Shown here: in pieces, positions 5,990 through 12,511 of the stretch
How the letters are laid out: the number at the start of each line of letters is the position of its first letter
How positions within the stretch are numbered: the first letter of the stretch is position 1
From: DASWKG01 sp036396755
GTDB taxonomy: Bacteria; Actinomycetota; UBA4738; CALAEC01
Direction: 5' to 3'
Assembly (NCBI GenBank): GCA_036396755.1
Contig: DASWKG010000038.1
Coordinates: 1-13,166 of the forward strand
Length of the DNA: 13,166 bases
Made by a program: the position numbers and the translations under genes
The notes under the pieces: model-generated
Databases searched by the model: none
Seen by the model: the letters and a program-made list of their open reading frames with translations, nothing else
What the model was told of the DNA's origin: nothing

Positions 5990-7106
5990 CGAGGCCCCTG
6001 CCCAGGTCCTTGTCTCCCCGGCCGGACAGTCCGACCACCACGAGATCTGCATCCAGCTCGATCGCGCGGGCCAGCGCGTGGGCCGGCTCGAGCGCCGGGA
6101 TGATGCCCTCGGACGCAGCCAGCAGCCGGAAGGTGGCGAGCGCCTCGTGGTCGGTCGCCGTCACGTACTCGGCACGCCCCGAGTCGAGCAGGAATGCGTG
6201 CTCGGGCCCGACCCCCGGGTAGTCGAGTCCGGCCGAGATGGAATGCGCGTCGAGCACCTGCCCGTCGTCGTCGGCCAGCACGTACGAACGGGCCCCGTGC
6301 AGCACGGCGGGGCGTCCGGAGACGAGGCTTGCGGCCCCCTCGGCCTCGACCCCGATGAGCCGGACGGATGGGTCGTCGACGAACCCCGCGAAGAGCCCGA
6401 TCGCGTTCGAGCCGCCGCCGACGCACGCCACCACCGCGTCGGGGAGGCGGCCCTCGGCCTCGAGGACCTGCTCGCGCGCCTCCCGCCCGATCACCGACTG
6501 CAGGCCCGCGACGATCTCCGGATACGGATGGGGGCCGACGCAGGAGCCGATGAGGTAGTGGGTCGTCTCGACGTTCGTGATCCAGTCGCGGATCGCCTCG
6601 GAGACGGCCTCCTTCAGGGTCTTCGTCCCGAACACCACCGGGCGAACCTCGGCGCCCAGCAGACGCATCCGGTCGACGTTGGGGGACTGGCGGCGCATGT
6701 CTTCGCCGCCCATGTACACGACGCACTCGAGGCCGAGCAGCGCGGCCACGGTCGCCGCCGCCACGCCGTGCTGGCCCGCCCCCGTCTCCGCGACGATGCG
6801 CCGCTTCCCGAGGCGCCGGGCGAGCAAGCCTTGTCCGAGCGCGTTGTTGATCTTGTGCGCGCCGGTGTGACAGAGGTCCTCGCGCTTCAGGTAGAGGCGC
6901 TTGCCCGGCGCCAGGCGCCGGGTGCGGTACAGCGGCGTCGGCCGGCCCGTGTACGTGCGCGACAGCTCGTCGAGCTCGGCGAGGAACCCCGGGTCGTGTG
7001 CGGCCTCCCGCCAGCCCGCCTCGAGCTGGTCGAGCCCCGGGATGAGCGTCTCGGGGACGAACCGCCCCCCGAACTCCCCGTACGAGCCGCGCTCCACCTC
7101 GATCAT
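5979..7106 (-). CDS. trpB: Tryptophan synthase beta chain
   Basis: This PLP enzyme joins indole and serine to make tryptophan. The product has 375 residues, slightly short of the usual 390-400. It contains GEFGGRFVPETL (10-21), KREDLCHTGAHKINNA with the PLP lysine at Lys85, AETGAGQHG with the catalytic Glu107, the phosphate-binding GGGSNA (230-235) and LDYPGVGPEHA near the C-terminal third. It is the standard TrpB1 type that partners TrpA, not TrpB2. The ATG at 7106 overlaps the trpCF stop as ATGA. Confidence 0.97.
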   Translation of the reverse strand: MIEVERGSYGEFGGRFVPETLIPGLDQLEAGWREAAHDPGFLAELDELSRTYTGRPTPLYRTRRLAPGKRLYLKREDLCHTGAHKINNALGQGLLARRLGKRRIVAETGAGQHGVAAATVAALLGLECVVYMGGEDMRRQSPNVDRMRLLGAEVRPVVFGTKTLKEAVSEAIRDWITNVETTHYLIGSCVGPHPYPEIVAGLQSVIGREAREQVLEAEGRLPDAVVACVGGGSNAIGLFAGFVDDPSVRLIGVEAEGAASLVSGRPAVLHGARSYVLADDDGQVLDAHSISAGLDYPGVGPEHAFLLDSGRAEYVTATDHEALATFRLLAASEGIIPALEPAHALARAIELDADLVVVGLSGRGDKDLGRGLDGQ

Positions 7107-8278
7107 CCGACCGTCTCCATGGTCCCCTCGCGAGCCGCCGCGACGAACGCCTCCATCCGCGACGCGTCCTTCACCCCGGGACCCGTCTCGAGGCTCCGGC
7201 TCGCGTCGACCGCCCACGGGCGCACCCTGCGGATCGCCTCAACCACGTTCTCCGGCGAGAGCCCTCCCGCCAGCATCACGCGGCCCGGCAGCCGTGCCGC
7301 GCGATCCAGGTGATCGGGGTCCTCACCCTCCCACGGAAGGTCGGGCACCGAGGCCACCGGTCGATCGCCCCGAAGCAGAGCAGCCGTTCGCGAACGGTTG
7401 CCATCTTCCCCCGTTCCGTACCGCTGCACCAGGTCCGCCGGCGGCGCCTCGTCCTCCCCCACCACGACCGCCACCGAGAGCAGCTCCTCCGGGACCGGGA
7501 GGGGCTCGGACACCCGGCGCGGGCTGGGCGCGAGCACGAACCCGGCCATGTCGGCGCCCGCCCCGGCCGCGGCGGCAACGTCCTCCTCGCGGGTCAGCCC
7601 GCAGACCTTGACGAGCGGCCGGCGCATCAGCTCGGCGAGGGCCACTGCCGGGTCGGGGGCCCGCATCAGCGCGGTCCCGACCAGCACGGCGTCGGCCCCC
7701 GACGCCTCGGCGAGGGCCCCGTGGGCTCGGCAGCCGATCCCGCTCTCGGCGACGACCACGCGGTCGGCCGGGGCCCGGGCGACGAGGTCGAGCTGTGCCC
7801 GCCGGTCGATCCGGAAGGTCGCGAGATCGCGCGCGTTGATCCCGATGACCGGCGCGCCGATCGCCACCGCGCGATCGAGCTCCTCGGCGTCGTGCGCCTC
7901 CACCAGGGCGTCGATGCCGAGCCCGGCCGTCGCGACGAGCAGCCGGGCGGCGGTCGCGTCGTCGAGGTCCCTGAGGATCAGGAGCACGGCGTCGGCGCCG
8001 CTCGCTCTCAGCTCCTCCAGCTCCGCCTCCTCGCGGAAGAACCCCTTCGCGATGATCGGGAGCGACGTCCGAGCCCGGGCCGCGCGGAGGTCGCCGATGG
8101 AGCCGCCGAAGCGGGCGTCGACGAGCACCGAGACCGCGGCCGCGCCGGCCCGCTCGAACGCCGAGGCGAGGCGAGCCGGATCGGCGTCGGGGCGGAGGTC
8201 GCCGGCGGAGGGCGAGCGCCGCTTGACCTCGGCGATCGCCCCCAGGCCGGGAGCCGCGAGCGCGTCTCGGAACCGCAT
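7103..8278 (-). CDS. trpCF: Bifunctional indole-3-glycerol phosphate synthase / phosphoribosylanthranilate isomerase (TrpC-TrpF fusion)
   Basis: One uninterrupted frame of 391 residues carries both activities in TrpC-TrpF order. Residues 1-215 are the synthase: AEVKRRSPS with Glu17 and Lys19, IIAKGFF with Lys78, LVEAHD with Glu127, INARDL with Asn148 and VAESGI with Glu178/Ser179, all matching known catalytic residues. From 220 comes the isomerase: LVKVCGLT with the catalytic Cys226, GFVLAPSPRRV, VPDLPWEGED with a candidate catalytic Asp313, MLAGGLSPENV and the phosphate-binding end ETGPGVKD. The ATG at 8278 lies five bases after trpD. It begins directly before the first barrel strand, so about 40 residues of the usual N-terminal synthase helix are missing. 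The isomerase half is also about 30 residues short. Upstream in-frame sequence is trpD shadow. Confidence 0.93.
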   Translation of the reverse strand: MRFRDALAAPGLGAIAEVKRRSPSAGDLRPDADPARLASAFERAGAAAVSVLVDARFGGSIGDLRAARARTSLPIIAKGFFREEAELEELRASGADAVLLILRDLDDATAARLLVATAGLGIDALVEAHDAEELDRAVAIGAPVIGINARDLATFRIDRRAQLDLVARAPADRVVVAESGIGCRAHGALAEASGADAVLVGTALMRAPDPAVALAELMRRPLVKVCGLTREEDVAAAAGAGADMAGFVLAPSPRRVSEPLPVPEELLSVAVVVGEDEAPPADLVQRYGTGEDGNRSRTAALLRGDRPVASVPDLPWEGEDPDHLDRAARLPGRVMLAGGLSPENVVEAIRRVRPWAVDASRSLETGPGVKDASRMEAFVAAAREGTMETVG

Positions 8279-8283
8279 GCGGC

Positions 8284-9312
8284 TCAGGCCACCGCCCGAT
8301 CGACATTGGAGAAGGCGACCAGTGCCTCCAGACGCTCGCCGGCGGCGCCCGAGTCGATCGCGTCGGCGGCGAGCCGCAGCCCGTCGCGCATCTCGTCGGC
8401 CAGACCGGCCACCCGGATCGCCGCGGCCGCGTTGAGCAGCACGGCGTCGCGCTTGGGGCCGCCGGCGCCCTCGAGCAGCCGCCGCAGCAGCCGAGCGTTC
8501 TGCTCGGGCGACCCGCCCACGAGGTCGACGGTGGCGCACCGCGGGATGCCGTACTCGAGCGGGTTGATGATCGTCTCACGCACCTTGCCGGCCTCCACCT
8601 CGTAGGCGAGGTTGACCCCGGCCGGCGAGAGCTCGTCGATCCCGCCCGCGCCGTGCACGACCATCGCCCGCTCGGTCCCGAGCAGCGCGACGACGTCGGC
8701 CACGGTCCCGGCCATCTCCGCGTCGTACACCCCGATGACCTGCGCGCGGGCGCCGGCGGGGTTCGTCAGCGGGCCGAGCACGTTGAAGACGGTGCGGGCC
8801 GCGAGCTCCTTCCGGACCGGGCCCGCGTGCCGCATCGCCGGATGGTGCGCAGGCGCGAAAAGGAACCCGAAGCCGAGCTCGTCGATCGAGCGCGCGATGT
8901 GCTCGGCCTCGAGGTCCAGGTTGAACCCCAGCGCCTCCAGCACGTCGGCCGAGCCCGACGACGACGAGACGGCCCGATTGCCGTGCTTCGCCACCGCGGC
9001 TCCGGCCGCCGCGGCCACGAGGGCCGCCGCCGTGGAGATGTTGAGGGTCCCCGCGCCGTCGCCGCCGGTGCCCGCCGTGTCGATGAGGTCGCGGCGTTCC
9101 GGCGTCACGGGCAGGACGTGGGCGCGCATCCCCTCGGCGCAACCAGCGATCTCCGCCGCCGTCTCCCCCTTCATCCGCAGCGCGACGAGGAACCCGCCGA
9201 TCTGCGCGGGCGTGGCGTCTCCGCTCATGATCTGGTCGACGACCTCCCGTGCCTGCTCACGGGTGAGGTCCGTCCGTCCCATCACCAATCCGAGTGCCTC
9301 CGTGATCTGCAT
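8284..9312 (-). CDS. trpD: Anthranilate phosphoribosyltransferase
   Basis: The product transfers the phosphoribosyl group of PRPP to anthranilate. It has 342 residues, normal for the family. Motifs are GTGGDGAGTLNISTA (81-95), where the PRPP pyrophosphate and Mg sites lie, KHGNRAVSS (109-117), GPVRKELAARTVFNVLGPL with the anthranilate-side Arg, and VVHGAGGIDE. ATG at 9312 is chosen over the in-frame GTG at 9321: AAGGAGG is eight bases before the ATG but only three before the GTG. The start follows the trpG stop by one base. Confidence 0.96.
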   Translation of the reverse strand: MQITEALGLVMGRTDLTREQAREVVDQIMSGDATPAQIGGFLVALRMKGETAAEIAGCAEGMRAHVLPVTPERRDLIDTAGTGGDGAGTLNISTAAALVAAAAGAAVAKHGNRAVSSSSGSADVLEALGFNLDLEAEHIARSIDELGFGFLFAPAHHPAMRHAGPVRKELAARTVFNVLGPLTNPAGARAQVIGVYDAEMAGTVADVVALLGTERAMVVHGAGGIDELSPAGVNLAYEVEAGKVRETIINPLEYGIPRCATVDLVGGSPEQNARLLRRLLEGAGGPKRDAVLLNAAAAIRVAGLADEMRDGLRLAADAIDSGAAGERLEALVAFSNVDRAVA

Positions 9313-9313
9313 C

Positions 9314-9877
9314 TCACGCACCTCCTTCGAGGAAGTTCTCGATGACCTGCTTCCCGAACGGCGTCAGCACCGACTCGGGGTGGAACTGGATGCCGTCGAT
9401 CGGGAGCTCCTTGTGGCGAACCCCCATGACCTCCCAGTCGTCGGCGTGCGCCGTGACGTCGAGGTGACCGTTGACCTTCGTGGCGGCGAGCGAGTGGTAG
9501 CGGCCCGCCTCGAAGCGGTCGGGGAGGTTGCGGAACAGCCCCTTGCCGTCGTGGCGCACCACGCTCGCCTTCCCGTGCACCAGCCGAGCGGCCGGCCCGA
9601 TCTCGCCGCCGAACGCCTCGACGATCCCCTGGTGGCCGAGGCAGACCCCGAGGGTCGGCACCCGAGGCGCGAGCGCCCGGATGATGCCGGGCATCTCGCC
9701 GGCGTCGGCGGGGCGGCCCGGTCCCGGCGAGAGCACGAGGTGGCTGGGCGCCATGGCGACGGCCTCGTCGGGCGTGATGCGGTCGTTCCGCACCACCTGC
9801 ACCTCGGCGCCGAGCACCTGCAGGAGGTGCGCCAGGTTGTAGGTGAAGCTGTCGTAGTTGTCGATCAGAAGGATCAT
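9314..9877 (-). CDS. trpG: Anthranilate synthase component II, glutamine amidotransferase
   Basis: The product is a class I glutamine amidotransferase of 187 residues that supplies ammonia to TrpE. It starts MILLIDNYDSFTYNL, has LSPGPG (49-54), the nucleophile Cys79 in GVCLGHQ, and His166/Glu168 in QFHPESVLTPFG, so the catalytic triad is complete. The ATG at 9877 overlaps the trpE stop by four bases (ATGA), typical of coupled synthesis of equal subunits. Some bacteria share this subunit with p-aminobenzoate synthase; its place between trpE and trpD argues for tryptophan use, though dual use is possible. Confidence 0.96.
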   Translation of the reverse strand: MILLIDNYDSFTYNLAHLLQVLGAEVQVVRNDRITPDEAVAMAPSHLVLSPGPGRPADAGEMPGIIRALAPRVPTLGVCLGHQGIVEAFGGEIGPAARLVHGKASVVRHDGKGLFRNLPDRFEAGRYHSLAATKVNGHLDVTAHADDWEVMGVRHKELPIDGIQFHPESVLTPFGKQVIENFLEGGA

Positions 9878-11109
9878 CGGCCGGCCTCCGCGTCGTCCAG
9901 GGCGGCCTCGAGGGCCGCCAGCTTGTGCAGGCACTCCCGGTGCTCCGCCTCGGGGTCCGAGTCGGCGACGATGCCCGCGCCGGCCTGCAGGTGCGCGACG
10001 CCGCCCTTCAGCACGATCGTGCGGATCGCGATGCACGTGTCGAGCGTCCCGTCGGGGAGCGCGTACCCGACGGCACCGCCGTAGGGCCCGCGCCGGTATC
10101 CCTCGAGCTCGGAGATCAGCTGCATCGCGCGCACCTTCGGCGCGCCCGACACCGTTCCCGCCGGGAAGCACGCCCGCAGGAGGTCGAACGCCGACACCCC
10201 CGGGTTCAGGTCGCCGGCCACCTCGGAGACGAGGTGCGTCACGTGGGAGTAACGCTCGGGCTCGAGGAACCGCTCGACCACCACGCTGCCCGGTCGGCAT
10301 ACCCGCGAGAGGTCGTTGCGTCCGAGGTCGACGAGCATGACGTGCTCGGCCCGGTCCTTCTCGGAGGCGAGCAGGCGCTCGGTGGCTCCCTCGTCGTTCG
10401 GCGCGGTGCCGGCGATCGGGTTCAGGCTCGCGCGGCCACCCTCGAGCTTGACGAGGGTCTCGGGCGAGGACCCCACCAGGGCGAGGTCGCCGAGCTCCAG
10501 GAGGAACAGGTAGGGCGAGGGGTTGATGCGCCGGAGCGAGCGGTAGAGCTCCACGGCCGAGGCCGGCGTCGGGCGGAGCGCCTGCTGGGAGAGCACGACC
10601 TGGAAGACGTCACCGGCCCGGATGTGGTCCTTGGCCGCCTCAACGGCCGCCCGGTACTCCGCCTCCGACGGGAAGCGCCGGGTCGTCCCCGTGGGCCCCC
10701 CCGCGTGACCGGCGTCCTCGGGAAGCGGGGCCTCGAACCGGGCGGCCACCTCGTCCGCGTCGCCCGAGAGGACCTCCGCGACGCCGGTCGCGTGGTCGAA
10801 GCGGACCATCGCGTCGGCGACGAGGAACCTGCTCTCCGGCAGGTTCTGTCCCTCGGCCGGAAGGGGCACCGGCTCGAGTCGCGCGGCGTGGTCGTAGCCG
10901 AGGTAGCCGACGACCGGTGCGCCGCCGGCCAGCGCCCGCTCGGCCTCCTCGAACGAGACCATGCGGGTTCCGTACCCGACGAAGCTGTGACGCCCGAGGC
11001 GCCCGCGCTCGACCGACTCCAGCAAGAAGGCGGGGCCCTCCTGCCGGAGCCGGAGATAGGCCCCGAGGGGGGTGATGAGATCGGTCTGGATGTGCGTGGT
11101 GGTGGCCAT
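9874..11109 (-). CDS. trpE: Anthranilate synthase component I
   Basis: The product makes anthranilate from chorismate and is the first step of the branch. It has 411 residues, clearly shorter than the usual 490-520; the loss is mainly in the N-terminal half. The tryptophan feedback motif LLES (29-32) is kept, so end-product inhibition is expected. Catalytic-domain motifs are DVFQVVLSQ, SSPETLVKLEGG, NPIAGT, AEHVMLVDLGRNDLSR, FPAGTVSGAPKVRAM and the C-terminal QAGAGIVADSDPE. PIAGT with Ala rather than Lys points to TrpE, not PabB. After PIAGT the usual RPRG is replaced by APNDEG. The ATG at 11109 has a strong AGGAGGG site. Expression should be controlled by the attenuator just upstream. Confidence 0.95.
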   Translation of the reverse strand: MATTTHIQTDLITPLGAYLRLRQEGPAFLLESVERGRLGRHSFVGYGTRMVSFEEAERALAGGAPVVGYLGYDHAARLEPVPLPAEGQNLPESRFLVADAMVRFDHATGVAEVLSGDADEVAARFEAPLPEDAGHAGGPTGTTRRFPSEAEYRAAVEAAKDHIRAGDVFQVVLSQQALRPTPASAVELYRSLRRINPSPYLFLLELGDLALVGSSPETLVKLEGGRASLNPIAGTAPNDEGATERLLASEKDRAEHVMLVDLGRNDLSRVCRPGSVVVERFLEPERYSHVTHLVSEVAGDLNPGVSAFDLLRACFPAGTVSGAPKVRAMQLISELEGYRRGPYGGAVGYALPDGTLDTCIAIRTIVLKGGVAHLQAGAGIVADSDPEAEHRECLHKLAALEAALDDAEAGR

Positions 11110-11124
11110 GTCGTCCCTCCTGGG

Positions 11125-11155
11125 AATAGAAAAAGACCTCCGGTTCCGGAGGCCT
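11125..11155 (-). terminator. trp attenuator: intrinsic terminator in the trpE leader
   Basis: On the minus strand AGGCCTCCG (11155-11147) and CGGAGGTCT (11142-11134) pair around the loop GAAC, followed by a run of five T. It sits between trpL and the trpE ribosome site, the standard attenuator position. A competing 10-bp pairing is available: CCTCGGGTGG at 11219-11210 with CCACCCGAGG at 11162-11153, which takes the base of the terminator arm. An earlier hairpin at 11206-11223 can block that pairing. Confidence 0.85.
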
Positions 11156-11181
11156 CGGGTGGTTCGGTCTCGGTGTGTGGC

Positions 11182-11259
11182 TTACGTCACGGCACGCCAC
11201 GCTCCCGCCCCACCCGAGGGGCGCCAAGACCACAGCCAGGTGGTGTTCGGAAGCATCAT
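11182..11259 (-). CDS. trpL: trp operon leader peptide
   Basis: This 25-codon ORF begins ATG ATG at 11259 and ends TAA at 11182. Trp codons are at 8, 10, 12 and 21, so four of 25 residues are Trp, with the core TTWLWSWR. Position and composition are those of an attenuation leader peptide: ribosome stalling at Trp codons when charged tRNA-Trp is scarce should favour transcription of trpE onward. The promoter puts the transcript start only a few bases before the ATG and no Shine-Dalgarno site is seen. An in-frame ATG at 11274 lies inside the -10 box and is rejected. Confidence 0.88.
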   Translation of the reverse strand: MMLPNTTWLWSWRPSGGAGAWRAVT

Positions 11260-11269
11260 CGTGTCGGTG

Positions 11270-11298
11270 ACCATAGGTAGCTCCATGACTCCTGTCAA
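11270..11298 (-). promoter_or_regulatory. Promoter of the trp operon
   Basis: TTGACA (11298-11293) and TATGGT (11275-11270) are separated by exactly 17 bases, a near-consensus primary-sigma promoter. The transcript would start at about 11264-11262, three to five bases before the trpL ATG at 11259, making the mRNA nearly leaderless. No other promoter of this quality is seen in the gene junctions down to 3571, so the whole unit may depend on it. Confidence 0.8.
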
Positions 11299-11326
11299 TA
11301 CATGATTCGCCGTACGAGCGGCCTTC

Positions 11327-11346
11327 TCCTGCTTGTATCGGCAGGA
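11327..11346. repeat. Inverted repeat upstream of the trp promoter
   Basis: TCCTGC (11327-11332) and GCAGGA (11341-11346) form a perfect 6-bp inverted repeat with an 8-base spacer, about 30 bases upstream of the trp -35 box and just after the S51 peptidase stop. It might be an operator, or on the minus strand a weak transcript end for the peptidase gene; there is no T run to support termination. Confidence 0.3.
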
Positions 11347-11368
11347 AACCAGGGAAAACTGAAGCGCC

Positions 11369-12103
11369 TCATCCGGGCGGGATGAGGGGGAGGCTGAAGG
11401 ACTCGTCGGTCCCGAACGTGGACCACTCCCCACCCGTCAGGTAGTGCGCGGCGCCGGAGCCCACGACCTTCCAGTCGCCCCCGTCGCCCACCACGGCGGT
11501 TCTCTCGTCGACGGCGAGCAGGGCCTCACCCTCCGGGATGGCGTCGCACACCATCCGCTGAAGGCCCGGCATGTAGGTCTCGAGAGCATCCCAGTGCGGG
11601 CCGAAGTGGAGGCGCGGGAACAGCCCAAGGCCGGGCTTCCAGAAGTCCGGCGAGGTCGGGTCCTCGACCGTGCTGTCCGGAGCCCGCTCGCCGAGGCAGG
11701 CGATCCCGGCGCTGCACCCGCCGTAGGCGAGGCCGGCGCGCATCCCCTCGAGCAGTCGCTCCCAGAACGGGGAGCCCCGGAGCGTCGCCGCGAGGTAGGC
11801 GGGGTTCCCGCCCGAGAAGAACGCCAGCGACGCGCCGGTCAGACGCTCCGCGATGGCCGGGTCCTCCGCGTCGGCCCGCGTCTTGAGGTCCACCACCTCG
11901 GCGGGGATGCCGAGCGACTCGTAGTGGCGCAAGCCCATCGTGGCCCACTTCTCCCACACGTTCTCGCCCTCGGGCGCGCAGGCCGTCGGGATGACCAGGG
12001 CCCTTCCGTCGCCGACCCGCGCCCGCTCGAGCAGCTCGCGGTCGACCACGCCGGCCCACGGCTCGAACTCCCCCGACCCGAGCAGGCCGAGCACCAGGTT
12101 CAT
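11369..12103 (-). CDS. Peptidase S51 / cyanophycinase-like protein (type 1 glutamine amidotransferase fold)
   Basis: The product has 244 residues. The signs are LGLLGSGEFEPW at the start, AFFSGGNPAYL (94-104), the nucleophile elbow GGCSAGI with Ser131, HFGPHWD (167-172), which could supply the catalytic His, and AVDERTAVV (197-205), a motif typical of cyanophycinase and peptidase E relatives. Family members cut beta-aspartyl or Asp-Xaa peptide bonds; the actual substrate here is unknown, and no cyanophycin synthetase is in the window. No signal peptide is seen, so it is cytosolic. The ATG at 12103 has GGAGG four bases upstream. It is divergent from the lipoprotein gene, with 68 bases between the two starts. 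Confidence 0.82.
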   Translation of the reverse strand: MNLVLGLLGSGEFEPWAGVVDRELLERARVGDGRALVIPTACAPEGENVWEKWATMGLRHYESLGIPAEVVDLKTRADAEDPAIAERLTGASLAFFSGGNPAYLAATLRGSPFWERLLEGMRAGLAYGGCSAGIACLGERAPDSTVEDPTSPDFWKPGLGLFPRLHFGPHWDALETYMPGLQRMVCDAIPEGEALLAVDERTAVVGDGGDWKVVGSGAAHYLTGGEWSTFGTDESFSLPLIPPG

Positions 12104-12123
12104 GCCGCCTCCATGCTTGGGCG

Positions 12124-12129
12124 ACCATA
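12124..12129 (-). promoter_or_regulatory. Possible -10 box of the S51 peptidase gene
   Basis: TATGGT (12129-12124) is identical to the -10 of the trp promoter and would start a transcript about 15 bases before the ATG at 12103. The -35 region has no clear consensus. Confidence 0.35.
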
Positions 12130-12159
12130 CCCGACTCGCCGGCGCCCGCGACCCGCTGG

Positions 12160-12165
12160 TACGCT
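12160..12165 (+). promoter_or_regulatory. -10 box giving a probable leaderless transcript of the lipoprotein gene
   Basis: TACGCT fits the actinobacterial TANNNT pattern. Its last T is seven bases before the G of the GTG start at 12172, which is where transcription should begin. No ribosome site is visible upstream. Together these suggest that the mRNA starts at the start codon itself. Confidence 0.5.
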
Positions 12166-12171
12166 CCGCGC

Positions 12172-12510
12172 GTGCCCGCCCCCCGATGCGCCGTCCTCCT
12201 TTTGGCCGTCGCGCTCGCGGGGTGCGGCGGCGACGTGCCGCCGCCGCCCTCGCCCTCGCCGAGCCCGGCCCCCACCGAGGTCACCGGGATCATCACCGAG
12301 CTGAGCGCGGGGGCCGACCAGAGCGACGTGACCGCGCTGGCGGTGGAGACGGACGACGGAACCGTCTTCGATCTCCTCATCGACCCCGAGCTCGACTACG
12401 GCTTCGACCTGGCCCACCTCTTCGAGCACCGCGACACGGGCGATCCCGTGCGGGTGCAGGTCGATGACCGGGACGGCACGCTCTACGCCCTGCGGATCGA
12501 CGACGCCTGA
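12172..12510 (+). CDS. Small secreted lipoprotein of unknown function
   Basis: The product has 112 residues from a GTG start. It has a short signal peptide with lipobox LAGC, so Cys18 would be lipidated and the mature protein membrane-anchored outside the cell. A Pro/Ser-rich linker (about 24-34) leads to a small acidic beta-rich domain (about 35-112) with VTGIITEL, DVTALAVETDDGTVFDLLID and VRVQVDDRDGTLYALRID, which looks like a five-stranded barrel of OB type. That fold is a guess from the strand pattern. I do not recognise a family. It is the only plus-strand gene here and converges on the carboxyltransferase gene with one base between stop codons. Confidence 0.75.
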   Translation: MPAPRCAVLLLAVALAGCGGDVPPPPSPSPSPAPTEVTGIITELSAGADQSDVTALAVETDDGTVFDLLIDPELDYGFDLAHLFEHRDTGDPVRVQVDDRDGTLYALRIDDA

Positions 12511-12511
12511 G

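Noticed and set aside
9313..9321. GTG start at 9321 for trpD
   Set aside because: The AAGGAGG site is only three bases away from it but eight bases from ATG 9312.
11260..11274. trpL start at ATG 11274 (MVTDT...)
   Set aside because: That ATG is inside the -10 box, upstream of the expected transcript start.
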